Counted from the first letter of the stretch, positions 16,260-24,432 are shown. The stretch: DNA of 64,000 nt from Chryseobacterium herbae (GCF_025154075.1 NZ_JAOAMU010000003.1:209613-273612); one strand, 5' to 3'. Notes: generated by a model not told the origin, from the letters alone. Program-made: numbers and translations.

Positions 16260-19200
16260 TTAATCTCTGTTTTTTAAAAGAACCCATCCCGAGATTTCTA
16301 CCGGTTTTTTAGTGATCTTGTCTTCCCAGAATAATCTATACCAATAGGTGTCGGAAGGGAGAGGTCTGTCCAGGTACCTTCCATCCCAGATGGGAGTTTT
16401 TGTACTGATTTTGAAAACCACCTTTCCATACTTGTCAAAAATGCTTCCCTCGAAATTTCCATACTTGCTGATTTCAGTGAAATTAATGACATCATTTTTA
16501 CCGTCGCTGTTGGGAGTGATTACATTCGACATAAAGAAGGTGTAATAAGTGGCGTTCGTTTCACATAATGCGCCTCTGTTTCTTACTTTGATAGAATACT
16601 GGGTATTCCTTAGAACATGGGTAAATACATTCGAAGACTGCCAGGTCACTCCTCCGTCAATGGAATATTCCGCAGGAAGATTTCCACTGTTCTTTATATT
16701 GATAGTTAAAGTAGGATCTTTATATACGATAGTCAGGATTTCAGGAGTAACAATGTATTTTACGGTAGCCGTAAATGTTTTTGAACAAACACCGTTGCTT
16801 ATCGTTACAGAATAAGTTCCTGCCAATTCTACATTGATAGTACGTGTTGTTGCACCGGTGCTCCAAAGATAGGTATAGTTGGGGCCTGTTCCCGCGTCCA
16901 GTATGGATTTATCGCCTTTACAGATCTCAATATCATGTAATGTGGAAACGATTTCAGGAACTACTTTAATCGTTATGGTGGTTGGTGTTTGTGCTGTACA
17001 TCCATTAGCTCCGGTTCCTGTTACCGTATAAGTTGTAGTTGTGGTTGGTGACACTATTTGTGTATTTCCGGTGCCGGAAAGTCCTGTCCATGTATAGGTA
17101 GCAACGCCTGTTGCTGTTAATGTTACTGATTCTCCCAGGCAGATCGTCAATTTAGGTGCAGAAATACTTATGGCAGGCGGAGTGGTATTTTTTATGACGG
17201 TTACAGAGGCCTGATTGGTACATCCTAAAGGCGTTGCGCTGGTGATCGTAAGAGTATAAGTTCCACCGTTGTTGACTGTTGGTGTTAAAGTATTCGCTCC
17301 CGAAACAATAACGCCTCCGTTGCTGGTGGTCCATGCAAATGTAGAACCCGGTTGGTAAACCGAAGCAGTAGCATTTAAGGTAACCTGTGGATTGGGACAA
17401 GTGATCTGGGCCGGAGAAGCAATATTGACAATAATCGCCGCATCCATAACCACTGTCGCAGATTTTTGATAGACGCAGCCGGCGGGTGTGGTTATCGTAA
17501 CGGTGTAAGTTCCTGGTGTATTTATAGTATTCGTAGCTCCGTTTACACCATTTGACCAAACAAATGTATTCCCTGTTCCCTGAGCAGATGCGTTGAGTGC
17601 TGTTGAAGATCCCTGGCAGAAAGTCAGATTTCCCGTGATGGTAACGTTGGGATTGTTTTCCGATGAAATAGTCACAGACGCCGGTGTGCTGGCACATATT
17701 CCGTTCGATCCGGTTAAAGTATAAATTCCCGGACTGGTAATCGTGATGGATGGCGTCGTTGCACCTGTCGACCATGTATTTCCTGTGGCATTGCTTGAGG
17801 TTAAAGTAACGCTTCCTCCATAGCAGATCGCTGTAGATGATGCAGTAATAGTCGGTACAGGAAATTGTGTGATGGAAAGCTGTAATTGGGCAACTTTAAA
17901 ACATGTTGAAGATTGTACACGGACATAGATCGTCGCGTTCCCTGATGCGTAAGTTGTGGGATTCGCAATCGTGTTCGGATTTCCTGCGAGAGCATCTGCC
18001 TGATTAACATAATAAGCAAAACTTACCGATGCTGTTGTACTGATGTTCTGCTGTGATAAGGTAAGATCAAAAACAGCCGTTGCCGAGTTAGAGCATTGAC
18101 TTAAACTCGAATTCTGAACAGTCGGAACAACACCTTGTGTTACGGTTACAGATTTTGTGTATTCGCAATTCGCCGGTGTTTTTACCGTGACGGTATACGT
18201 TCCCGGTGCCGTAACTGAAACGGTATTTCCAGTTGCACCCGTAGACCATGTGTATATATTTCCGGTTCCGTTTGAAGAAGCGGTAAGCTGAGTACTCGTT
18301 GATTCGCAAAGCAATAAATTTCCGGTAACGTCTACATTTGGATTGCTTTCCTGGGCGATCGTGACAGTGGCTGGAGTGCTTGTGCAGGTTCCGCTTGTGT
18401 TGGTTAAAGTGTACATTCCGGGAGAAGTGATGGTGATCGACGGTGTTGTTGCGCCATTTGACCATGTATTTCCCGTTGTAATACTCGATGTTAAAGTAAC
18501 ATTTCCGCCATGGCAGATCGTTGTAGAAGACGTTGTAATGGCTGGAGTGATAGATTGAGTGATGTTTAAGTGTAATTGAGCGACTTTAAAACAAGTTCCC
18601 GATTTTACACGTACATATATGGTAGTATTTCCCGAACTGTAAGCTGTCGGAGTTGCAATGGTATTGGTGTTTCCGGCAAGAGCGTCCGCCTGATTGACAT
18701 AATAATCAAAACTGACATTGGCGGTGGTGCTGATGTTGGTCTGCGCTGAGGTAAGATCAAAAACGGCAGTCGTTGAATTGGAACATTGACTTAAACTTGA
18801 ATTTTGAACAACCGGAACAGTCCCTTGCGTCACCGTTACAGATTTTGTGTACTGGCAATTGGCCGGTGTTTTTACCGTCACCGTGTAAATTCCGGGTGCC
18901 GAAACTGAAATGGTATTCCCTGTTGCACCCGTAGACCAAGAATAGGTATTTCCGGTTCCGTTTGAAGAAGCCGTAAGCTGCGTGGCTGTGGATTCGCAGA
19001 GTACCAGATTTCCGGTTATGTCTGCGCCAGGATCTGTGTCCTGGGTAATAGTAACAGAGGCAGGACTGCTTGTACAGATCCCGTTCGTACTCGTTAAAGT
19101 ATAGGTTCCGGGAGCTGTTATGGTAACCGTTGGCGTGGTGGCTCCTGTAGACCATGTATTCCCGGTAGCATTATTTGAGGTTAGGGTAATATTTCCTCCC

Positions 19201-20093
19201 GCACATAAAACCGTAGATGAAGGCGTGATAGCTGCGGTTAAGCTTTTATTTCTGAAAACAATAGCATTCGTTTGTTTACACGCATTGATAGTGCCGGTTG
19301 TGCTGTTCGGATCGTGATAATTAATGTTATAATAATAGGTAGTCGTAGTATTTACAGTAACCGGTGCCATGATAGGGTTGGTTCCTGTGGCTGCGTTATT
19401 AGCGCTGTTAAAATAGGTTACCGTAAAATTCGGATTTCCATTTAATATGCTGGCCGATAAAGTACTGAAGTTGAAAAGAGCAGTGGTGCCACAAATTCCG
19501 ATTTCCCGTGGAGAGTTGGCATTTGGGCCTGGTGTTCCCGGTGGAATAAACGGATTCGGGGCTGCTGTAGAATTATTGAAAGGGGAAACAAACGTCGCTG
19601 TTCCTCCCCATGTCAGGTTAAAAGTATACACCGTTGTAGACCAGTTATCCAGATAGAGATAGTAAGTCTGCCCCGCCACAACATCCATATACCGGCAGTA
19701 AGGATCAGTGTTTCCGCCCGCTGATGTTGTGTTGTTGTTGGTCATATTCATTCCTGTGCTGGTAAGGTCGCCGGATGCGTTACACCGGATGGGTGATCCC
19801 AGGTTGTTGCAGGTTGCATTGGGTCCGTAAATGGCCCAGTCATAATCCACAGGCCCTGTAGGAACAAGATTAAAAGTAAGTGTACCGCTTGTTGCAATGG
19901 TAAATTTGTACCAGACGGAATGATGTTCACCGGATAAGCATCCTCCCACATCTTCGTTGATATTTCCAATTCCGGAAGGGGTGTAATTGATATTAGAGTT
20001 TCCGCACACCGTTATAGCCGAGCTACAATCTTCCTGTGCAGAAAGGGATATATAAAAAATGAATAAAAAGAAGAGGAGTAGTTTTCTTGTCAT
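16260..20093 (-). CDS. Repeat-rich surface protein with T9SS type B (gliding motility-associated) C-terminal domain
   Basis: 1277 residues. The start MTRKLLLFFLFIFYISLSAQ is chosen because it gives a clean signal peptide; an in-frame ATG 13 codons upstream does not. The N-terminus (SVWYKFTIATSGTLTFNL) is a beta domain common in T9SS type B proteins. The middle consists of Ig/PKD-like repeats of about 80 residues (pattern GNTWSTGATTPSITITSPGxYTLT), organised in larger units of about 230 residues. The last 90 residues match the gliding motility-associated CTD: VITPNSDGKNDVINF, IFDKYGKVVFK, WDGRYLDRPLPSDTYWYRL. Such proteins are exported by T9SS and anchored at the surface, like SprB-type adhesins. 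A role in adhesion or motility is inferred. Confidence 0.92.
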   Translation of the reverse strand: MTRKLLLFFLFIFYISLSAQEDCSSAITVCGNSNINYTPSGIGNINEDVGGCLSGEHHSVWYKFTIATSGTLTFNLVPTGPVDYDWAIYGPNATCNNLGSPIRCNASGDLTSTGMNMTNNNTTSAGGNTDPYCRYMDVVAGQTYYLYLDNWSTTVYTFNLTWGGTATFVSPFNNSTAAPNPFIPPGTPGPNANSPREIGICGTTALFNFSTLSASILNGNPNFTVTYFNSANNAATGTNPIMAPVTVNTTTTYYYNINYHDPNSTTGTINACKQTNAIVFRNKSLTAAITPSSTVLCAGGNITLTSNNATGNTWSTGATTPTVTITAPGTYTLTSTNGICTSSPASVTITQDTDPGADITGNLVLCESTATQLTASSNGTGNTYSWSTGATGNTISVSAPGIYTVTVKTPANCQYTKSVTVTQGTVPVVQNSSLSQCSNSTTAVFDLTSAQTNISTTANVSFDYYVNQADALAGNTNTIATPTAYSSGNTTIYVRVKSGTCFKVAQLHLNITQSITPAITTSSTTICHGGNVTLTSSITTGNTWSNGATTPSITITSPGMYTLTNTSGTCTSTPATVTIAQESNPNVDVTGNLLLCESTSTQLTASSNGTGNIYTWSTGATGNTVSVTAPGTYTVTVKTPANCEYTKSVTVTQGVVPTVQNSSLSQCSNSATAVFDLTLSQQNISTTASVSFAYYVNQADALAGNPNTIANPTTYASGNATIYVRVQSSTCFKVAQLQLSITQFPVPTITASSTAICYGGSVTLTSSNATGNTWSTGATTPSITITSPGIYTLTGSNGICASTPASVTISSENNPNVTITGNLTFCQGSSTALNASAQGTGNTFVWSNGVNGATNTINTPGTYTVTITTPAGCVYQKSATVVMDAAIIVNIASPAQITCPNPQVTLNATASVYQPGSTFAWTTSNGGVIVSGANTLTPTVNNGGTYTLTITSATPLGCTNQASVTVIKNTTPPAISISAPKLTICLGESVTLTATGVATYTWTGLSGTGNTQIVSPTTTTTYTVTGTGANGCTAQTPTTITIKVVPEIVSTLHDIEICKGDKSILDAGTGPNYTYLWSTGATTRTINVELAGTYSVTISNGVCSKTFTATVKYIVTPEILTIVYKDPTLTINIKNSGNLPAEYSIDGGVTWQSSNVFTHVLRNTQYSIKVRNRGALCETNATYYTFFMSNVITPNSDGKNDVINFTEISKYGNFEGSIFDKYGKVVFKISTKTPIWDGRYLDRPLPSDTYWYRLFWEDKITKKPVEISGWVLLKNRD
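17690..19075 (-). repeat. Two long in-frame repeat units of 690 bp within the surface protein gene
   Basis: Segments 690 bases apart are closely similar, for example around 18151 and 18841 (both GATTTTGTGT followed by CAATT and GGTGTTTTTACCGT). Each unit encodes about 230 residues: a GNTWSTGATTP-type domain, a TGNLLLCEST-type domain and a SLSQCSNS-type domain. The multiple of three keeps the frame after gain or loss of a unit. The exact edges are approximate. Confidence 0.8.
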
Positions 20094-20437
20094 AGTGAAA
20101 GAAGTATTTATAGAAAAAAAGTTTTTTAACAAATTGTTATTCCCTTATGAATGAATGGTTTGGGTAGTAGAGGTGTGGGGGTTTATAAGTAAGAAAGGAG
20201 TAAGGATGAAAGGAGTGTTCTTTTCCTGAGGTTTCATAGCAGTCTGGTTTTTAGAGTTTTAATAATTACAAATCTATTGAAATAAATTTATTTTAATAGA
20301 TTTCGGTTATATTTTAAATTAATTTGATAATTAAGTTAAAATTGTAAACATTTTATACTAAAAACAATTAAATAATACTGTTTAAATAATCAATTGAGTT
20401 AAAATAATATCGGTGAAAATATTTTTAAAGAATATAA
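20094..20437. other. Intergenic, very A/T-rich
   Basis: Divergent gap between the surface protein and rpsU. The rpsU promoter is at its right end. Nothing else is recognised; the leftward promoter does not show an exact TAnnTTTG. Confidence 0.5.
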
Positions 20438-20468
20438 TTTGTGAATTAATGAAAAAATGCTAACTTTG
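20438..20468 (+). promoter_or_regulatory. rpsU promoter
   Basis: -33 TTTG (20438-20441) and -7 TAACTTTG (20461-20468) with a 19-base spacer, the full Bacteroidetes consensus. Transcription would start near 20475, leaving a short leader before the ATG at 20492. Confidence 0.85.
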
Positions 20469-20491
20469 CAATCCAAAATGAGATGTAAAAT

Positions 20492-20689
20492 ATGTTAATA
20501 ATTCCAGTAAAAGATGGGGAATCCATCGACAGAGCATTAAAAAAATATAAAAGAAAATTTGATAAAACGGGTACAGTTCGTCAATTGAGATCTAGACAAG
20601 CGTTTATTAAGCCTTCTGTAACTTTAAGACAATCTAGACTGAAAGCCGCTTACAAACAAAGAGGCCTTAGTAAGGAAGAACAGGCTTAA
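20492..20689 (+). CDS. rpsU: 30S ribosomal protein S21
   Basis: 65 very basic residues starting MLIIPVKDGESIDRALKKYK, the S21 N-terminus, with the central KFDKTGTVRQLRSRQAF motif. S21 is a small late-binding subunit protein near the anti-Shine-Dalgarno region of 16S rRNA. In Bacteroidetes it belongs to the group that sequesters the 16S tail (family knowledge), consistent with the lack of Shine-Dalgarno sequences in this window. A consensus promoter precedes it and a hairpin terminator follows. Confidence 0.97.
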   Translation: MLIIPVKDGESIDRALKKYKRKFDKTGTVRQLRSRQAFIKPSVTLRQSRLKAAYKQRGLSKEEQA

Positions 20690-20709
20690 GATTTTTCTTA
20701 ACCACATAT

Positions 20710-20754
20710 AATTCACTTCTTAAATATTCGTATATTTGAGAGGTGAATTTTTGT
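20710..20754 (+). terminator. rpsU terminator, overlapping an xerC -7 element
   Basis: AATTCACTTCTTAAATA pairs with TATATTTGAGAGGTGAATT through a long stem with two G-U pairs, followed by TTTTTGTTTTT. The right arm contains TATATTTG (20731-20738), an exact -7 element 30 bases before xerC, so the hairpin may also carry the xerC promoter. Confidence 0.75.
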
Positions 20755-20767
20755 TTTTATACCTTAC

Positions 20768-21658
20768 ATGATGCTGGATAAATATATAGAATACGTACAG
20801 TTCGAAAAGAGGTATTCGCCTCATACCGTTACAAGCTACAAAAAAGACCTTGACGATTTTTCTCATTTCTACCTCAAAACAGAAGGTTCCGAAGATATTT
20901 CCAAAGCCGATAAAAAAGTCATCAGAAATTTTATTGTTGAACTAAGTGAAAATAATATTTCAAAAAGGAGTATCAATAGAAAATTATCTACTCTTCGAAG
21001 TTTTTATTTATTTCTTCTAAAAATCGGAGAAATCAAAGTTTCTCCCGCAGAAAGCATTCCATCCCTTAAGTTTTACGCTGAAAAACAGATTCCTATCTCA
21101 CAGGAAGAAATGCAGGCCCTTAGCGATCGTGTTCTCCCGGAGCATCATGATCTCCTTGATCAATGCATTATTGAAGTACTATATCAGACCGGAATGCGTA
21201 AAGCTGAGCTTTGTGGCCTGATGTTTGAGTATGTTAATTTAAGCGGAAACGAGCTTAGGGTAATAGGAAAGGGAAATAAAGAACGCTTTATTCCCATCTC
21301 CGACGATCTGTCTCATCTGCTGGAAAGTTACCTGAAAATAAGGAAACCGGAAGACCCATATAAATCATATTTTTTCGTTAACAAAAAGGGTAAAAAACTC
21401 GCTGAAAAATTTGTTTATGTGGTAGTTAATAAGTACCTTAGTCTTGTAACAACGAAAGAAAAAAGAAGTCCTCACATCCTTCGGCATAGCTTTGCTACGC
21501 ATGTTTTGGATAATGGGGCGGAGATCTCCAAAGTAAAAAAAATATTAGGGCATTCCAGTCTTGCAAGTACTCAAGTCTATACGAATGCCAATATTGAACA
21601 ATTGAAAAAAGTGTTTAATCAGGCTCACCCTCGAGCATCTAAAAAAGAAGAATTATGA
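20768..21658 (+). CDS. xerC: Tyrosine recombinase XerC
   Basis: 296 residues. An N-terminal SAM-like core-binding domain (about 1-85, KRSINRKLSTLRSFYLFL) is followed by a catalytic domain with all active residues: Arg144 (TGMRKAELCGL), Lys168 (GKGNKERFIP), His236 and Arg239 (HILRHSFATH), His262 (LGHSS) and nucleophile Tyr271 (QVYTN). Xer recombinases resolve chromosome dimers at dif. A single complete copy between rpsU and hpf is chromosomal housekeeping rather than an integrase. Two consecutive ATG codons begin the gene; either could be used. Its end overlaps hpf by 4 bases (ATGA). Confidence 0.95.
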   Translation: MMLDKYIEYVQFEKRYSPHTVTSYKKDLDDFSHFYLKTEGSEDISKADKKVIRNFIVELSENNISKRSINRKLSTLRSFYLFLLKIGEIKVSPAESIPSLKFYAEKQIPISQEEMQALSDRVLPEHHDLLDQCIIEVLYQTGMRKAELCGLMFEYVNLSGNELRVIGKGNKERFIPISDDLSHLLESYLKIRKPEDPYKSYFFVNKKGKKLAEKFVYVVVNKYLSLVTTKEKRSPHILRHSFATHVLDNGAEISKVKKILGHSSLASTQVYTNANIEQLKKVFNQAHPRASKKEEL

Positions 21659-21945
21659 AGATTACAGTTCACTCAATTGGTTTAACTCCACACGAACCAT
21701 TAGAATCACACATTGACAAAAAAGTAAGCAAGTTGGAAACCTTCTATGATAAAATTCATGAGTGTAAGGTGTTCCTAAAAGTTGAAAACGCTTCGGATAG
21801 AAACAATAAAACTACCGAGCTTATCCTGGCCGTTCCGGGTGACGATATCGTTGTAAAAAAGACATCTGAAACTTTTGAAGAAAGTTTAGACCTTTGCGTT
21901 GATACTGCTAAAAAGCTACTAATCAAGAAAAAAGAGATGGCGTAA
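21655..21945 (+). CDS. hpf: Ribosome hibernation promoting factor (HPF/YfiA family)
   Basis: 96 residues with the HPF fold: MKITVHSIGLTPHEPLESHIDKK at the start is the alpha/beta core, followed by ETTELILAVPGDDIVV-type strands and a C-terminal basic helix. It is the short form, without the C-terminal dimerisation domain of long HPF. It binds the decoding centre of resting ribosomes. It is coupled to xerC by an ATGA overlap. Confidence 0.94.
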   Translation: MKITVHSIGLTPHEPLESHIDKKVSKLETFYDKIHECKVFLKVENASDRNNKTTELILAVPGDDIVVKKTSETFEESLDLCVDTAKKLLIKKKEMA

Positions 21946-21975
21946 GAAAAAAAGATAAAAAAAGTCATAAAAAAG

Positions 21976-22007
21976 TTTGAGAATTCAAAAAAACCGTTCT
22001 ATATTTG
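21976..22007 (+). promoter_or_regulatory. tRNA cluster promoter 1
   Basis: -33 TTTG (21976-21979), 20-base spacer, -7 TATATTTG (22000-22007). It drives the first tRNA-Thr/Tyr pair. Confidence 0.85.
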
Positions 22008-22053
22008 CACTCGCAAAAAGGGAACAGCGTTCTTTTGAATTCTTTTTGTTTAT

Positions 22054-22127
22054 GCCTCCATAGCTCAGTTGGCTAGAGCAGCTGATTTGTAATCAGCAGG
22101 TCGTGGGTTCGAGTCCCTCTGGAGGCT
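22054..22127 (+). tRNA. tRNA-Thr (anticodon TGT)
   Basis: 74 bases. Acceptor stem GCCTCCA with TGGAGGC, discriminator T, anticodon loop TTTGTAA (TGT, reads ACA). T-loop TTCGAGT. First copy of a duplicated triplet; the second copy at 22482 is identical. Confidence 0.96.
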
Positions 22128-22145
22128 CTTTTAATATAAACATTC

Positions 22146-22226
22146 GGGAAGATTCCAGAGTGGCTAAATGGGACTGACTGTAACTCAGTTGCTTCGGCTT
22201 CGCAGGTTCGAATCCTGCTCTTCCCA
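22146..22226 (+). tRNA. tRNA-Tyr (anticodon GTA)
   Basis: 81 bases with the long variable arm of tRNA-Tyr. Anticodon loop CTGTAAC (GTA), acceptor GGGAAGA with TCTTCCC, discriminator A. An identical copy is at 22576. Confidence 0.96.
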
Positions 22227-22250
22227 CAGTTTATATTTTAAAAAAAAGTC

Positions 22251-22281
22251 TTGCAGATTTCAAGAAATTTTCTTAGATTTG
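22251..22281 (+). promoter_or_regulatory. Internal promoter of tRNA-Gly, copy 1
   Basis: -33 TTG (22251-22253), 20-base spacer, -7 TAGATTTG (22274-22281). The same arrangement is kept in the duplicate at 22679, which supports function. Confidence 0.75.
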
Positions 22282-22316
22282 CAAACCGTTAAACCAATAG
22301 TTTTGGAAACAAAATT

Positions 22317-22389
22317 GCGAAAGTAGCTCAGTTGGTAGAGCGTCAGCCTTCCAAGCTGAATGTCGCGAGTTCGACCCTCGTCTTTCGCT
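22317..22389 (+). tRNA. tRNA-Gly (anticodon TCC), copy 1
   Basis: 73 bases, anticodon loop CTTCCAA (TCC). Acceptor GCGAAAG with CTTTCGC. Copy 2 has GCGGAAG with CTTCCGC, a compensatory A-T to G-C change at position 4. Confidence 0.96.
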
Positions 22390-22481
22390 CAAAAAGTCAG
22401 ACTGAAAAGAATGATTTTTTTAACTACTGAAAAGCTTAGAGTAGAATTTTCTCAAAAGCTTTCAGTCAAAACATTAAAATT

Positions 22482-22555
22482 GCCTCCATAGCTCAGTTGG
22501 CTAGAGCAGCTGATTTGTAATCAGCAGGTCGTGGGTTCGAGTCCCTCTGGAGGCT
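22482..22555 (+). tRNA. tRNA-Thr (anticodon TGT), copy 2
   Basis: Identical to the copy at 22054; 428 bases downstream as part of a tandem duplication. Confidence 0.96.
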
Positions 22556-22575
22556 CAATTTTAATATAAACTTTT

Positions 22576-22656
22576 GGGAAGATTCCAGAGTGGCTAAATG
22601 GGACTGACTGTAACTCAGTTGCTTCGGCTTCGCAGGTTCGAATCCTGCTCTTCCCA
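22576..22656 (+). tRNA. tRNA-Tyr (anticodon GTA), copy 2
   Basis: Identical to the copy at 22146; 430 bases downstream. Confidence 0.96.
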
Positions 22657-22678
22657 CTATTTTATATTAAAAAAAATC

Positions 22679-22709
22679 TTGCAGATTTAAAAGGATTTTC
22701 CTAGATTTG
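22679..22709 (+). promoter_or_regulatory. Internal promoter of tRNA-Gly, copy 2
   Basis: TTG (22679-22681), 20-base spacer, TAGATTTG (22702-22709); duplicates the promoter at 22251. Confidence 0.75.
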
Positions 22710-22743
22710 CAAAGCGTTTACCAATAGTTTTGGAAACAAAATT

Positions 22744-22816
22744 GCGGAAGTAGCTCAGTTGGTAGAGCGTCAGCCTTCCAAGCTGAATGTCGCGAGTTCG
22801 ACCCTCGTCTTCCGCT
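22744..22816 (+). tRNA. tRNA-Gly (anticodon TCC), copy 2
   Basis: Acceptor GCGGAAG with CTTCCGC; otherwise the same as copy 1 at 22317. Confidence 0.96.
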
Positions 22817-22858
22817 CAAAGAAAATCACGCTGATTAGTGTGATTTTTTTTAGTTAGT

Positions 22859-22930
22859 GCCGACTTAGCTCAGCGGTAGAGTGCTTCCTTGGTAAGGAAG
22901 AGGTCACGGGTTCAAGTCCCGTAGTTGGCT
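22859..22930 (+). tRNA. tRNA-Thr (anticodon GGT)
   Basis: 72 bases. Acceptor GCCGACT with AGTTGGC (one G-U pair), anticodon loop TTGGTAA (GGT, reads ACC). A distinct isoacceptor from the TGT tRNAs and not part of the duplication. Confidence 0.95.
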
Positions 22931-22939
22931 CTCCAGATT

Positions 22940-22967
22940 TCCCGAATTTCTTTCGGGATTTTTTTTG
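22940..22967 (+). terminator. Terminator of the tRNA cluster
   Basis: TCCCGAA and TTCGGGA stem with a 5-base loop, followed by a run of eight T. Confidence 0.9.
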
Positions 22968-22984
22968 CCCAAAAATTTCCAAAC

Positions 22985-23188
22985 TTAAAATTTAACGAAG
23001 CCAAATAATAAACCTACAGATAAAACGATCTCCTGGTTCGTATCAATGTAACAATACTTTCCCCGCCATTCCTTATAGTATTTGATATCTGTGAAAGAAA
23101 CAGGATGCAGCTTCTCTCCCGATTTTAAGACCTGCCTGACGAATATATTATGAACCGAATAATAATTAATGTTAAAAGCTGATTTCCC
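22985..23188 (-). pseudogene. Gene remnant next to the tRNA cluster
   Basis: The minus strand keeps one frame open for 67 codons between a TGA and a TAA, with no ATG. The translation contains SVHNIFVRQVLKSGEKLHPV, KYYKEWRGKYCYIDTNQEIV and ends LSVGLLFGFVKF. Codon and residue composition look like real protein. It is most simply the C-terminal piece of a gene whose 5' part is gone. I do not recognise the family. It is the only coding-like content of the 321-base gap 22931-23251. Confidence 0.6.
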
Positions 23189-23214
23189 TCATGTGTGATA
23201 TTTGAGATGAAACA

Positions 23215-23222
23215 TATATTTG
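23215..23222 (+). promoter_or_regulatory. -7 element before cysteine-rich peptide gene
   Basis: TATATTTG, exact TAnnTTTG, 30 bases before the start codon. No TTTG at the usual -33 distance. Confidence 0.6.
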
Positions 23223-23251
23223 TTATCTAAACTTTAAACCAAAGTATAACA

Positions 23252-23470
23252 ATGAAAAACTTAAAGAAGATTTCAAGAACAGATTTGAAAGAAATTATTG
23301 GTAACGGAGGCGGTATGACATGCCGTGGTGGAGAATGTATGGGTGGTACTGGTGATGATGGGGGTGAAGTAAGATACGTCAGATGCTGTAAAGAGTTCGC
23401 AAATCCTCCTCAGTGTGGAGATTCTTGCGGAACAACATGTGGTAAGGGATATTATGCTCAATACTGTTAA
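23252..23470 (+). CDS. Cysteine-rich bacteriocin-like peptide with double-glycine-type leader
   Basis: 72 residues. The N-terminus MKNLKKISRTDLKEIIGNGG is the leader type found in Bacteroidetes natural-product or bacteriocin-like precursors (conserved KNLKK-L-R-x-LK then a GG). The core after Gly20/Gly21 has eight cysteines (24, 29, 45, 46, 55, 59, 63, 72), many glycines and few hydrophobic residues, so a disulfide-bonded or modified peptide is plausible. No peptidase-containing ABC transporter or modification enzyme is next to it; the following gene is a GLPGLI protein. Activity is not known; it could be a toxin, a signal or a structural peptide. Confidence 0.8.
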   Translation: MKNLKKISRTDLKEIIGNGGGMTCRGGECMGGTGDDGGEVRYVRCCKEFANPPQCGDSCGTTCGKGYYAQYC

Positions 23471-23513
23471 TTAAAAAATCAGGCTCCCGAACAGGGAGCT
23501 TATTTTATATATC

Positions 23514-24326
23514 ATGAAAAAATTTCTTCCAAGACTTATTTCTTTTGTTGTTATTTTTTTTCTGAGCGCTAAGGCTTATTCTCAAAACTTAATGTTGGTA
23601 TATGACTACACGTACAAACCAGACAGCTTATCGGAGAACTCAGAAAAAGAACCTATGTTTTTGTGGATCAACAATAAGCAGTCTACATTTGCCAGCTATG
23701 AAAGACTGAAAACAGATTCACTCTATCTGCAGGACAAGAAGACCGATTTTACCAATGGGAAAATTTTCTGGAAGATCAATAAAAACCTTAGTTCCCGAGA
23801 AATTACCGAAACTCAGTATTCCTATCCCGTCATGTATTTATTTCCGGATGAAGTAAAATTGAACTGGGAATTAATTGACGAGACAAAAGAATCTTTCGGA
23901 TATATGCTCTATAAAGCGAAAACCCGTTTTAGAGGGAGAATCTGGGAAGCCTGGTACTGTCCTAAAATACCCATCAGTGACGGACCTTTCAAGTTTAGTG
24001 GTCTGCCGGGGATAATATTTGAAATTTCTGATACCAGGAATCATCATAGGTTTTCATTAATAAAACTGTACAAAACAGATTTCGATGTCCTAGGTTTAAA
24101 AAGTTCCCTCTTTATAGAAAAGCAGCAAAAAATTTCAAAGAAGGAATATCTGAAATTGAGAAAAATTGAAATAGACGATCCGGCGAGAGGTTTTAAAGCA
24201 GATGTATACAACGGAAAGATTGTTCTGAAAGACAGAGATCCGAAGGAGATCATCAGAGGAATCGAAAAGAAAGCTTTGGAAGACAGGAAAAAGAATAATA
24301 ATCCCATTGAACTGAATCAGCGTTAA
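23514..24326 (+). CDS. GLPGLI family secreted protein
   Basis: 270 residues with a signal peptide (MKKFLPRLISFVVIFFLSAKAYSQ). The family motif appears as FSGLPGIIFEISD at about 161-173, preceded by the W-E-A-W-Y segment (GRIWEAWYCPKIPISDGP) typical of GLPGLI proteins. The family is restricted to Bacteroidetes, exported, often next to small leader peptides or TonB receptors, and has no established biochemical function. It starts 43 bases after the cysteine-rich peptide, probably co-transcribed, so the two may act together (inference). Confidence 0.9.
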   Translation: MKKFLPRLISFVVIFFLSAKAYSQNLMLVYDYTYKPDSLSENSEKEPMFLWINNKQSTFASYERLKTDSLYLQDKKTDFTNGKIFWKINKNLSSREITETQYSYPVMYLFPDEVKLNWELIDETKESFGYMLYKAKTRFRGRIWEAWYCPKIPISDGPFKFSGLPGIIFEISDTRNHHRFSLIKLYKTDFDVLGLKSSLFIEKQQKISKKEYLKLRKIEIDDPARGFKADVYNGKIVLKDRDPKEIIRGIEKKALEDRKKNNNPIELNQR

Positions 24327-24432
24327 ATCTAATCTTTAATTTTAATACTCCCGGAAGAAAACGATTGGATACAGCATCGCCAATTAACTTGAATACTCAT
24401 AAATTTTCGTTAAATTCGTATCAAATAAATTT

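Noticed and set aside
17152..19155. Several long minus-strand frames with other reading phases inside the surface protein gene
   Set aside because: They are by-products of the repetitive threonine- and glycine-rich codons in the real gene.
20768..21658. Integrase of a mobile element
   Set aside because: Sequence and context (rpsU-xerC-hpf) fit chromosomal XerC, with no attachment-site pair or cargo.
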